This document shows positions 11,293-21,243 of a stretch of 64,000 nucleotides of DNA, piece after piece (position 1 is the first letter of the stretch; the number at the start of each line of letters is the position of its first letter). The stretch is from Terfezia claveryi (taxonomy: Eukaryota; Ascomycota; Pezizomycetes; Pezizales; Pezizaceae). The notes beneath the pieces are model-generated. The model was given only the letters and a program-made list of their open reading frames with translations, did no database searches and was not told the origin of the DNA. The stretch lies in contig WHUX01000216.1 in the NCBI GenBank assembly GCA_015179025.1, positions 1-64,000 on the forward strand, in the 5' to 3' direction. Both the position numbers and the translations under genes were made by a program.

Positions 11293-11838
11293 AATACTCG
11301 TTGTAATATGGTCGGTGAAAATTACAGTGCTAACGAACTATATATAAGCAAAACTCCAGTTGACAGTTCTAGAAAGAATCCCTAAATGGTAATGTCCTCT
11401 TTTGGTAGATTATCTACCTCTAATTCTGACATAGAATGGGAGGACAAAAGTAGACTAGTCCGCAGCTAATAATAATTGTATCTAAAGGACCTGGCTAGCA
11501 TTAGTCATGGGAAAGACCTGCATGGCCCATCTGGGACAAGGCATAAGATCCATGACAACACATCCGTGACAAGACATCTGTGACAAGATATCCATGATAA
11601 GATATCTGTGACAAGACATCTGTAATAAGACATCCGTGACAAAATAACCCGTCTATGACAAAGAAAATATCCATGACAAGAAAAAATATCTATGACTACA
11701 TAAGTAAAGCACAAGATACTACCAAATGGAAGTACTATCCTAATCCACTCCAACCTGGTGTAGAACTGCTACAATGGTTCACAATAGTACCTCATCTACG
11801 AAAGTGATGAGTTGATAGTGATGAGTTGATGGCATAAT
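11293..11838. other. Spacer between ORF-B and ORF-C with a TCCGTGACA array
   Basis: I see no gene here. From about 11545 to 11700 a 14-15-bp unit, ATCCGTGACAAGAC and variants, repeats about nine times. hAT-2 has a shorter array of the same unit at 38875-38965. A TATATAAG box lies at about 11340 on the plus strand. Confidence 0.6.
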
Positions 11839-12411
11839 CTATACCATAAGAGTTGGTTTAGCCGGTGGGAGGTAGGCTGGCAGGTGAAGCATTCTCTGTC
11901 TCATGTGGTAATGGTCAATGCATCTTCTGAATAGCACAGTTAATCCTGATATAGCTAGTTGTTCACAATGCATCGACCGATCAATTGCTATACAGGCAAT
12001 AATGTCGTACATCACTTGCCTAGGTATAGTTCCAGGCAATGCAAGCAAGTTATTGTGCCAGTTCCGAAACAGGTAGTACATGCCTAAGTCTAAAGGAAAT
12101 CACTAGAGACATTGCTTGGGCCAGTATCTGCTAGTGCCAGATAAATTCATCATGTCCTCACTTTACCACTCTATTTACTTCCTGTCCTCTATTATCTGCA
12201 TCTCCCTACCCTTTTGTCATTCTGCACCAAGCCACCTCTGATCCATTATTACTTTACCACAACAAAATATGTTGTCAAGGTATGACTTCTATACTTTTTT
12301 GCTTGCCCCATATGAGGTTGTATACATATCCCGTGTTATTTGAGTAAGTGCAATAGTTATATGGGGTTGTCCCATTTTGTGCGGTTCTACTGAACAGATG
12401 ACAATGATCAT
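11839..12411 (-). pseudogene. hAT-1 ORF-C: unknown 190-residue protein
   Basis: I do not recognise the family. The frame opens at an ATG at 12411 (MIIVICSVEPHKMGQPH) and runs through DMYTTSYGASKKV, DRK-IE, LGMYYLFRNWHNNLL and PRQVMYDIIACIAIDRSMH to a stop at 11839. About seven codons are now stops, nearly all where Trp is expected (the hAT-2 copy has Trp at the first, VWKSYLD). The homologous frame at 39840-39170 starts at the same ATG and aligns throughout. That favours a real gene over a chance frame. It is divergent from ORF-D. Confidence 0.55.
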
Positions 12412-12639
12412 ATTTTCCTGTTACCTTGAGCGGGTCATGTTTGAAGTGCCTGACAACCACATGTACTGTAAAGTTAAGTGGTTTATGGTACTGGAAACTG
12501 ATCTGCAGTGAAGAACAGGAAAAGAGTATATACTGGTATTGTGTGGTAACTCACTTGATTTGATATAACTTTATTTTCGGCTTGCAGCTAATCTTTAACC
12601 ACAAACTTCCAGTGATTATCAAACCCGATACCGTGTATG
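12412..12639. promoter_or_regulatory. Divergent promoter region between ORF-C and ORF-D
   Basis: The genes on the left half of the element run leftward and those on the right half run rightward. This roughly 230-bp stretch is therefore the inferred bidirectional promoter. I see no clear TATA box. The equivalent in hAT-2 is 39841-40080. Confidence 0.35.
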
Positions 12640-13173
12640 AAATTCGTCATAATATCCAATACTAGAAGTACCTGCCACACCTAGTGAAGCCAACACTGGC
12701 ATTGATTATGTCAGAGATGGTAGAAGGGTTTTGCAGAAAATAGTGGTAGAGATGCAGGAGGGCAATCCTGACCTAGGGGTTAATAAAGAGAATAAGGAGC
12801 CATGCGACGAAACTCTAAGGCAACCCCCATACACCCAATATGAATATTCCCAACCTGTACAACTTTCCCCGTCATTTGCCACCCCCCTATTATTGATGTC
12901 TCACGTGCTCCTCATTAGTAGCAGAATTCCATAAATCAGCCCCTAAATCTTTCTTTACCTACAGTTGGGACTATTAACTCAAGAAGGACAAGGTGGTTCA
13001 AAGACTGGTCAACTCAGTGATACCAGGTTCGCAAACAAAAACGATAGCAGAGGCAGCAGGAAGCACAAGTCATCGAGGAGGCTACTGTGAGGGAAAGTCT
13101 TAGTATTGAGATTGGGCCGGGCTCTTCTAATTTTCATTTTAGTACGATATCCTTCCATGTCAACCAAAATTAA
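12640..13173 (+). pseudogene. hAT-1 ORF-D: small basic protein, two exons
   Basis: I do not recognise the family. Exon 1 contains DYVRDGRRVLQKIVVEMQEG and then NKENKEP and EYSQPVQLSPSFA. After an intron ending in CTACAG at about 12962, exon 2 gives a W/K/Q/R-rich stretch (WFKDWST, YQVRKQKR, QRQQEAQ). It closes with IGPGSSNFHFSTISFHVNQN and a stop at 13173. hAT-2 ends with a near-identical IGPGSSDFHFGPISFHVNQN at 40522, which supports a genuine coding end. The start is uncertain, and two Trp codons are stops. Confidence 0.5.
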
Positions 13174-13745
13174 ACATGAACCTATTTATTCATATATAGA
13201 CTTGAGTGCAGGTAGATTTCACAATGTAAGAACTTATGTGCACGTCTCGTGGTGATGCTAGTCGCGTGGCCATATTCGGTTAATGGCATTCAGGTTTACT
13301 TGTAAATAAAGAATTCATTTATTTGCACGAAAAAAGGGTTTTGGTGGTTATCTTCTATTTATCTACCAGGTCCAAGGAATTGTCAGCACTTGTATAGTGA
13401 TTTGCATCTTTATAATCTGCTGTGAAGATAACGAAGGGGTATGTGGAAAGCCATGTTAGGGATGCTGTCATGGAGGATGTCACAGAGGCTGTGATGGAGG
13501 TCGTATCAGAAAATCTGAAGTTAGCTTATTCACTAACTATCAGTTATCTCAATCACAGATATTTCCATCTGAATAACTAGTAGCTGTGAAGATAACGAAG
13601 GGGTATGTATTGCAAAGTCGTATCACGGAGGCTGTCACAGAGGTCATATGAAGTAGAATGACGTTGAGTCTAAAGTGGAAAGACTGACGAAGTTTAAACA
13701 AGCAAGTAAGAAAGTCCTATAAAGTTTATGTGTTTAAGATCCGCA
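13174..13745. other. Spacer with TGTCAYGGAGG array before ORF-E
   Basis: I see no gene. From 13448 to 13645 a degenerate 14-15-bp unit, ATGCTGTCATGGAGG and relatives, repeats. hAT-2 has the same array at 56755-56980. The start of this spacer is homologous to 56506 onward, which marks where Gypsy-2 entered hAT-2. Confidence 0.6.
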
Positions 13746-15423
13746 ATGCTAGACCGTCCTCAGAAGAAAAGTAAGACAACTGGTAAAGCGTCAGCCAGCC
13801 TGGCACCAGAGTCTGCCATGCAGAAAAAAAAGTCAACTCGAGAAGGACCAGCTAGCTCAGTAGGGAAGAGGCCAGAGCTTATTCAGAAACAAGGCATGAT
13901 AACTCACAAAGCGCTAGCAGCACAGACAACAGAGCATGTTCTGAAAAAAAGGAAGAGAAGAGCAGAATTATCACCCTCAATTGAGGATGTTATAAGAAGA
14001 AGAAGGACAAGAGCCGAACTAGCCCTGGTCCCCCCCCCAGTTAAAGATGTTCCAACAAGAAGAAGGACAAGAGCCGAACTAGCCTTTTACTTACCCCCAA
14101 TTATGGATGTTCCAAGAACAAGGACAGCCAAACTAACTGAGGATGTTTCTAAAAAAAGAAATACAAGTGCAGGATTAGCTATCCCATTTCCAAGGAATCT
14201 TTATGCCAAATATACTAACTTCCTATAGGGCTCGCGGGAGTTCAATCCAGATACCGAATTTAGTGGGGGGAGGAATGTATGGGGCACTTCTACCAATCCT
14301 CACACGAAAAATATTAAAGAGACCCATAAGAAACTGCTTGGCCCCCCTTTGTCATGGGAGCATACCAAGGACTGGAAAAGACAAAAAGTCAACAGGGTAC
14401 TCAAAGCAGGAATTAAGGAGGAAGAACATGCTATGATAACTAGAAGGGCAATCAGCACTCGGAGAAACTAGTTAAATGATATTGAACTAGGAAACTTCAC
14501 AAGAGTTGTCCAAAGGACATGGGACCTGATGTTCATCCACAAACAGGCATATATTCTCTACTACTGGTATCAACTATCAGATGACCAGAAGAGATTATAC
14601 TTGGAATTGGAGGAGCAACAAGAGCTCCCCGATTTCCAAATTCCAAATGGGGAATTAGAAGTCATAGGGGTCAAGCCAGTACACCAGTTCGCAGTCGTTA
14701 TTAATGTTGTACCAATAAACTGCCGAGCCTATGCCTGATTCCAAGAGCCAACTCTACTAGTATCGACACCCAACCCTGGAGCTACGCGTGACATAGGTGC
14801 CAATATAACTAGTGACACAGGTGCCAACAAAACTTGTAATAAAGGCCCTAACATACTCGAGGGTCAGATGCTGACCATTCAAGAGGAATTAGCTGAGGGG
14901 AGTACCAACAATTACTTAAGTGATGAGGTCATTGGGACGGATATTGAAGAGGTAGGTGCATCCTCACGCTTAATCCATCTCGCGCTTGATGTAAAGAACT
15001 TTACTCACCAGTGGATAGGATTATGATGACAAATCCAACAAGCAAGATGATGATGAAGATACAGGACTATAGGGCAGATGGGAAGCTTCGGAGGGTTCTA
15101 CCGAACAAGAAGAAGCTCAACTAAATAAATCTGACTCTAGTAAATGAGGAAAGGGGTTGTTGGTACCTGGCGGAGATAGGCCCATCGAATTTCTTCCAAG
15201 TGGCATGGAAGATGAGGATTATAGTAACTCTACCGAGAAGGACAATACCGAGGTCAATAAATGAGTATATTGGCAGATTTTACATCGAGGTACTGCAATG
15301 ACAACTACTGACAACAATCAAGAGGACAAAGGCAAGAAGCAAGTTGTAGGCGATAATGGGGGGAAAGATAAGTAAGAAGATACAGATGAGGAAGAGAGTA
15401 AGGATAAGAACAAAGCTGACTAG
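13746..15423 (+). pseudogene. hAT-1 ORF-E: basic repeat protein with conserved core and acidic tail
   Basis: I do not recognise the family. The ATG at 13746 aligns with the ATG of the hAT-2 copy. The N-terminal third is Lys/Arg-rich with three to five imperfect repeats of the type RRRTRAELAL-PPP-EDVP, suggesting nuclear localisation. A conserved core follows: FNPDTEFSGG, LLGPPLSWE, KRQKVNRVLKA, VVQRTWDLMFIHKQAYIL and IGVKPVHQFAVVI. The tail is acidic (KQDDDEDTG, then EEESKDKNKAD) and stops at 15423. Frameshifts at about 14225 and in the tail, plus several TGG/CGA stops, break it. A basic-plus-acidic build next to an H3-like gene makes a histone-binding role conceivable, but that is inference only. 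Confidence 0.6.
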
Positions 15424-16114
15424 GGAGCAAGAAGCAAAATGGGAAATATTTTGGATTTGTTTTTACTGTCACAGATGAAGGACTTGTCATGGATGGGAAA
15501 CTTGTCATGGATACCATAAATAGTTATTATCAACTTTCTGAGGTGTAATTGTACTACTATTTTTGTGTCTTTGATTGTATATTTTATTGTGTCTTTTGTT
15601 GCGTATGTATTGGATATCTACGGGCTGATGCAAGTTTTTTTTTGGGTGTTTAAAGGGTAGGATGATGCAATAGTTTTTATCTTTATATATTTTTTTGATG
15701 TCTACTCCAGACTAATGGTATTTTCTTTATATGTTTTTTTGATGTCTACAGGCTTTGTTTTGGGCTTATGCTAGAGGTATTTTGTTTCTATTTTTGTTTT
15801 GTCCAATGCTAGTGTTTGTTCTATCTAAAATATTAGAAGGTACGTTTTTTTATTCCTCCCTTTGTTACTAGTGAGCTAACTAATAACGGCCAACACAAAT
15901 TAGTAAGGATAGAGAGAAACAATGAATTATAATTTGTTCTAGAGCTCATTGGTCTATTTGTGGTCCACTGCGTACCCTCGGGAACATACATATACAAGCA
16001 AACTTACTACCCCAAATCTCAGATTCTTTGAACCTCCGACTTCTGTAACCTTCAGGTTTGGAAATAATACTTACCCCCAGATATAGATAACATTTACCCC
16101 CAGATATAGATATA
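15424..16114. promoter_or_regulatory. Spacer holding ORF-E 3' region and ORF-F promoter
   Basis: A TGTCACGGAT-type array (about 15470-15515) is followed by T-rich DNA shared with hAT-2. A conserved TATA-like box (TACATATACAAG near 15988, TACATATATAAG in hAT-2) lies roughly 110-125 bp upstream of the ORF-F start. Confidence 0.45.
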
Positions 16115-16171
16115 ATAGTGCAAACAAAACAGAAACCCAGAAATATCAAGACCATAGTGCTTCCTGTGATG

Positions 16172-16310
16172 GTCCCACCCCCCCAGGTACCACTACCCCA
16201 AGTGGCTGCACCCTAAGTGGCCGCACCCCAAGTGGCAGCACCCCAAGCGGCCGCACCCGAAGTGGCCCCAGTGATAGTCCCCCTTCCCCAAGTGGCCCCC
16301 GCCATAGGCT
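16172..16310 (+). repeat. 15-bp repeat in the H3-like tail
   Basis: About eight imperfect units of CCCCAAGTGGCNGCA encode a PQVAA-type repeat within the N-terminal tail. The hAT-2 copy has an unrelated Lys-rich repeat (LPKKKRV) at the same place. Confidence 0.8.
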
Positions 16311-16884
16311 TACAGGCTAGAGCAGTTTTCAGAAGAAGAAGAGTCAATCGAGGACGTAAAAACTCTTAAGCTCAATGCCAGTTCAATTTGACCTTAGAAT
16401 GCTAAGTGTGCTGTCAGTGGCCATTGTCAGAGAGATACGGAGACAACAGGGCAGCGCAATGCTGATAATACCGAAGACTACGTTCTGACAATTGTGCAGA
16501 GAAATTGTACAAGACGTGAACAATAAATACAACACTATGCTGAAGATTCTCGAGGGATGGACCAATGTTAAAAGAATTGGAATTCTCATAACAAATGCTC
16601 TCCAAGAGTCTACAGAGGCATATATGTATGAATTTTTTACAGGTAATAAGGTATAGATAGTAAGTAGAAAATTGTCAGAATAATACTAACATGGCTGATG
16701 CAATAGCGATTAACCTTTTGGCAACCCAGAGTGGGGAGCGAAACCTACCATGCCAAACAATTTTTAGTAGGGATGTGAGGTTGTGGCGTCAAGTGGGAGA
16801 GAATTGGCTATCCGGAGGTAATATGACCTACATATATGCACCATTTTTCTACCCACTACCAGCAACACTAGAACCAGCAGACAT

Positions 16885-17165
16885 ACAAGAACAAGTCCAG
16901 CACCAGCACCAGAACCAGCACCGGCACTAGTACAAGCACAAGCACCAGAACCAGCACCAGAACTAGTACCAGAACCAGCACCAGCACTAGCATAAGTACC
17001 AGCACCAGCACCAGAACCAGCACCAGCACTAGAAGTAGCACCAGCACCAGCACCAGTATGAGCACCAGCACGAGCATGAGCACCTGCACGAGCATGAGTA
17101 CGAGCTCGAGCACTAGCACTAGCACTAGTACCAGAACTAGCACCAGTACCAGAACTACCGCCAGT
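16885..17165. repeat. GCACCA hexanucleotide minisatellite
   Basis: Long runs of AGCACCAGCACC/AGAACC units encode a Pro/Ala/Glu repeat in the plus-strand frame of ORF-F. The Leu/Val-rich open frames on the minus strand are reverse-complement shadows. Confidence 0.9.
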
Positions 17166-17373
17166 ACTAGAACTAGGACCAGCAGCTTCTATTGGGGTAG
17201 ATACTTCTTCGTCATCACCTAGAAGAAGTATTAGAATAAGAACCTTATTATCGTCTTCTTCCTCATCTTCTAACAAGGAAGGAGAACAATCAGAGGAACG
17301 GGAACAACAAGGAGAAGAACAACAGGTAATTGAAGGATCACCTCGAACACAAGATTCCATATTACAGCCTTAG

Positions 17374-17914
17374 GAAGATCATCGAAGATGTTTTATTAAT
17401 TGAGTTTTACATATTTTTTGTGCCCCGGGTTGATTGGGGGTAATGAATGATCTAATAAGGGCAGGAACAAGGTTACAGAAACTAATTTGTTTGTATGTAG
17501 GCTTGAAAATAGCTCATGTTATTCGGATCGATATAGGACTAAACATGTGGACACACAAGGAAGAGGAAGCAGGTAGAAAGGGAAGAGTAAAAAGGGTAGG
17601 GTTATCAGTGGTATTATTTTTTGGCTTGTATTATATTTTAGGGAAAAGAGTGTAGGCTTGTTGGTAGCATTTTTTTTTAGTTGTGTTTTCTATTATTTTT
17701 TAATTGTATTATCAATTGGAGAAGAAGGAAGTTGGAATGAAGGAAGTTGGAATCAGATTCATTTGTATATTTAATGTAGTTGTTTTATGAGTTATAATTG
17801 GTTCATAGGATTTTCAGAAGTAAAGGGAGTTCATGAATAAGGTTATGATTAGGAATGGCTGATGGCATGAAGAAACAATTACAATTTTCGAGTTAGTAGG
17901 GTTGTATTACAAAA
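17374..17914. other. Non-coding stretch after ORF-F
   Basis: The frame at 17434-17655 has no homologue in the matching part of hAT-2 and shows no domain. T-rich runs near 17670-17700 may mark the 3' end of ORF-F. Confidence 0.4.
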
Positions 17915-18357
17915 TGGGAGAATTCCATGACAAGTTGAATTCTATGACAACTTAAGAGAATTCCGTGACAAGAAGCATTTCATGATAACTAAGGAATCTG
18001 TGACAACTTGAGAGAATTTCATGACAAGGAGCAATCCATGACACCTAAGGAATCCATGACAACTTGAGTTGATTCCATGACAATTTGAGTTGATTCCATG
18101 ACAACTTGAGTTGATTCCGTGACAACTTAAGTTGATTCCGTAACAACTTGAGTTGATTCTGTGACAACTTTAGACAATTCCGTGACAACTACGGGACCGT
18201 GAGAAATGGTGACAATTCCATGACAGTGCAAGCAATCTATAACAGTAAAGGCAATCTATGACATGCAAGAAATCCGTGACATGCAAGAAATCCGTAACAG
18301 TGATGGTGTGCTAAGTTAAATTTGACCCGAATTATATACAGTATGTATGAGAACTCG
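17915..18357. repeat. hAT-1 right subterminal repeat block (direct copy of the left block)
   Basis: This block matches 5970-6392 in the same orientation, including the trailing GACCCGAATTATATACAGTA stretch. It has more CGTGACAACTTGAGTTGATT units than the left block. Subterminal transposase-binding arrays are usually inverted, so the direct orientation is notable. Confidence 0.85.
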
Positions 18358-18537
18358 TTTAGAGTCAGGTACCAGCACAAGTACTAGATCAATAACACTA
18401 AAGCTTGGCGAGTATTTATTGGCCACTCGGCGCTGGCTCAAGTAATCTAGAGCAGCAAATAACCGACTCACCAGTTAGAAGAGTAGAGAAAAACCAACTC
18501 CCCGGTATGAGTCTTGGTGAGGTGGTTCGAGAAAAAA

Positions 18538-18565
18538 TCGCCTCGTGGTATATACTAGACTTCTC
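18538..18565 (-). repeat. hAT-1 right end: terminal inverted repeat and target duplication
   Basis: The last 20 bp (18538-18557) read TAGTATATACCACGAGGCGA on the minus strand and match the left terminus with three transitions and one transversion. GACTTCTC follows at 18558-18565. Confidence 0.95.
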
Positions 18566-20625
18566 TACTCTAGTAGCTCCTATAGTAAGGCTTACCAAAA
18601 AGGATACACTATGGAAATAGGATAATGAATGCGAATCCACATTCCAATACCTTAAGAAAGCATTCACTACCACTTCCATCCTCCAACATTTCGACTCAGA
18701 CAATGAAATACTTATAAAAGCTGATGCATCGGACTACGTTTCTGCTGGAATACTGTCACAATGTGACAAGAATAGAATTCTATATTCCATAGTATATTTC
18801 TCAAAGAAATATTCTCCAGCTGAATGCAACTATGAAATACATGACAAAGAATTGATGGCAATCATATGATGCTTTAAAGAATGTAGACCAGAACTAGAAT
18901 CCATCGTCCATCCCATTAAAGTACTTTCCGACTATAGAAATCTGGAATACTTTAGGTCTACAAAACTATTAAATAGATGCCAAGCAAGATAGTCAGAGTA
19001 TTTATCCCACTTCAACTTCAAGATAATCTATCGACCAGGAACATCCGCTGCAAAACCAGACACCCTCACAAGAAGGTCAGGAGACCTTCCCAAAGAAGGG
19101 GATAAACATATGCAATTCCAACCCTAAGTGGTACTAAAACCCTATAACCTGGCAATAAATACGACAATAGAAGAGGGTCAATCTATTGAGGACCTGTTCC
19201 AACAGGGATTGGCTATTGATCCGGTAATACAGGAAACATTGAAGAAACTTCAATAGGGATAAAAACAATCAAAGGATATTTCTCTAGTAGAATGCAAAGA
19301 GGATAATGGCAAGCTGAGATGTTAGGGGAAAATTTACATACCAAACTATAATCTTCTTAAGCTACGATTAATTGAAAATCACCACATAACTCCAATAGCA
19401 GGACATTCAGGACATTCTAAAACTCTGGAATTGTTATCACGACAATACTATTGGCCATAAATGCATAAAGAAGTAGATTGTTATATTCATAATTGTTATT
19501 CCTGTCAACGATCAAAATCATTACGACATGCTCCTTTCGGAATTTTATAACCACTATTAATACCATAAGGGGCTTGGCAAGACATTGCAATGGATTTCAT
19601 TTCGGGACTACCTTAGTCAAATGGATATAATGCAATTCTAGTAGTAGTTTGCTGGTTGACAAAAATGCGCCACTTTATACTTTGTCGGAATACTACTACA
19701 GCTGAAAAGCTAGCAGGTCTCTATACAAGACATATTTTCCAACTTCATAGTTTACCTAAAACAATCATTTCGGATAGATGAATACAATTTATTGTAAAGT
19801 TCTGGAAGGTATTGTACCAAATTCTTTAGGTAAAGTCATTAGTTTCAAGCCCATTCCACCTACAAACTGATGGTCAAATGGAACGGATAAATGCCATACT
19901 AGAGTAGTACCTATGTATATACATTAATTATCTGCAAGACAATTGGGAAGATTGGCTTTATCTAGCTGAATTTGCATCAAACAATCAAGTATCGGAAATG
20001 ATAGGTGTATCCCCATTCTTTGCTAACTATGGCAGAGACTCACATTGGCAATTTGATTTCTCAATTACACCAAAAGAACAAGGAGAATAGAATGCCATAA
20101 AACTAGCTACAAAGATCAAAGAACTCATGGAACATCTGCAACATGAAATAGCAAGAGCTCAAGCAAAGCAATAAGAACAAGTAGACAAATGACAAAAACC
20201 AGCACTTGTATCCAAAGAAGGAGATTTAGTATGGTTCAACACACAACACGTTACTACACAATTACCAAGTAAGAAGTTAGATTATAAATGCATAGGACTA
20301 TACAAAATATTGAAGGTCATATCCCCATATGCCTACGAACTTGACTTTCCACCTACAATTCAATACCATTGAGTTCAGCATGTCTCATTTCTAGATCCCA
20401 CAGATAACAATCCTCTACCTGGGCAAAAGAATTTTCTACCTCCTTCCATCATAATTGACAATGATGAAGAATAGCATGTGGAAGAAATTCTAAATTCATG
20501 GATACAATGGAAAAGACTCCAATACTTGATCAAATGGATAGATTACATAAACTCCGACTAGGAACCAGCTATCAATGTCAATAAATTAAAAGCCATCGAT
20601 AAAATTTCACGCTCAATACCCCATT
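18558..20625 (+). pseudogene. pol: Gypsy-1 pol, C-terminal half: RNase H, integrase, chromodomain
   Basis: The frame resumes with DFSTLVAPIVRLTKKD. RNase H shows [15 protein letters not shown] and [13 protein letters not shown]. The integrase has an HHCC-like zinc region (HHITPIAGHSG...CYSCQRSK), the DDE core (first Asp in DIAMDFISGLP, second in IISDR, Glu in DGQMERIN) and a GPY/F-like region. A chromodomain-like end (VEEILNSWIQWKRLQYLIKW) lies at about 20479-20600. More than fifteen stops, mostly Trp or Gln codons, show it is inactive. Confidence 0.92.
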
Positions 20626-20696
20626 AAGCCAGGACCCTTACTAGAAGACATTATTAATTAAAGCCTCAGAGGACTTTGGTCTTAAGGGGGGGATAC

Positions 20697-21243
20697 TATC
20701 ACAGGACTATTACAGACTTTGTCATGAACTATCACCTATGACGCAGGTGATCACAAGCAATAGTTATTGTGCTTTGAGAGTCACGGGACTATCACGGACT
20801 TTATCATGGACTCTGTCATGGACTATCACCTGTGACACAGGTGATCACAAGCAATAGTTATTGCACTTTGAGAGCCACGGGACTGTTATGAACTTTATCA
20901 TAGACTATGTTATGGACTATTACCTGTGATGCAGGTGATCATAAACAATAGTTATTGCACTTTGAGAGTCAGACAGAGTTAGTCCGAGTCTCAAATTGAT
21001 GAGATGTTAAGTATCACACGTGTAATCTTCCTTACGTGTGTGATAATATCATAAGAATGAACAGCTATATATATATAAGGCCATAGTTGTATTCTTTATT
21101 CTTGCTCTCTATGCAACGTCTTGTATATCGAGTCTTTAATACAAGTTGCCTATTGTCCATAGTCTACGTCTACATCTATAAAGATTATGTGCGCTCCTTA
21201 GAGTCACGTTCATAGTCTAATGTCCATGCTATAGTCTACGCCT
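20697..21243 (+). repeat. Gypsy-1 3' LTR with amplified U3 units
   Basis: This 547-bp copy follows a G-rich polypurine tract (20684-20696). It matches the 5' LTR but carries three instead of one roughly 80-95-bp U3 unit, each with a palindromic ATCACCTGTGACGCAGGTGAT-like box (shortened here) and ACGGGACT...GTCATGGACT motifs. Real LTR pairs are identical at insertion, so the units expanded or contracted afterwards or during reverse transcription. Confidence 0.88.

Larger units (their letters stand above)
16115..17373 (+). pseudogene. hAT-1 ORF-F: histone H3-like protein
   Basis: Histone H3 forms the nucleosome core with H4. The tail opens TKQKPRNIK, comparable to the ARTKQTARK start of H3; the start codon itself is now ATA. 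A 15-bp Pro/Gln/Val/Ala repeat follows (16172-16310), then RRRRVNRGRK. The fold (about 16415-16735) reads REIRRQQGS, LIIPKTTF, a stop, then QLCREIVQD; 17 of 29 positions match canonical H3 by eye. ALQESTEAYM matches the central helix, and MADAIAINLLATQSGER the region before the H3 C-terminus. Loop 1 is about 14 residues longer than in H3. A C-terminal extension (SGGNMTYIYAP) leads into a Pro/Ala repeat and an acidic-Ser tail. Short introns fit at about 16356 and 16642. Stops show this copy is mutated. Confidence 0.82.
5792..18557. mobile_element. hAT-1: 12,766-bp giant hAT-family element with six ORFs
   Basis: The element is bounded by a perfect 8-bp duplication and inverted ends (TAGTGTGTGCC and its partner TAGTATATACC, differing mainly by G-to-A decay). 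It holds the hAT transposase (minus), ORF-B and ORF-C (minus), and ORF-D, ORF-E and histone H3-like ORF-F (plus). hAT-2 shares order and sequence throughout. The 8-bp duplication and BED-hAT transposase fit the hAT superfamily, but members are usually 2.5-5 kb, so size and gene content are unusual. Most ORFs have a few RIP-type stops. Confidence 0.93.
2600..21243 (+). mobile_element. Gypsy-1: decayed Ty3/Gypsy chromovirus split by hAT-1
   Basis: This is a full-length LTR retrotransposon in the order LTR, gag, protease, reverse transcriptase, [hAT-1 at 5792-18557], RNase H, integrase, chromodomain, polypurine tract (20684-20696), LTR. Every domain carries stops and frameshifts, mostly TGG to TAG or TGA, CGA to TGA and CAG to TAG. 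A chromodomain at the integrase end places it among chromoviruses. I found no convincing 5-bp duplication around the LTRs (GCTAT before, ambiguous after). It is probably dead. Confidence 0.92.

Noticed and set aside
14540..14640. HMG-box reading of the ORF-E segment around YQLSDDQKRLYLELEE
   Set aside because: Only a short helical similarity; the Pro/aromatic positions of an HMG box are not in place.
16764..17360. Long minus-strand open frames rich in Leu/Val or Ser/Gly/Ala
   Set aside because: They are reverse-complement readings of the GCACCA repeat in ORF-F. The plus frame carries the conserved motifs.
5792..18557. Starship-type giant element
   Set aside because: No tyrosine-recombinase captain (DUF3435) is seen. 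The 8-bp duplications, short inverted ends and BED-hAT transposase fit hAT.
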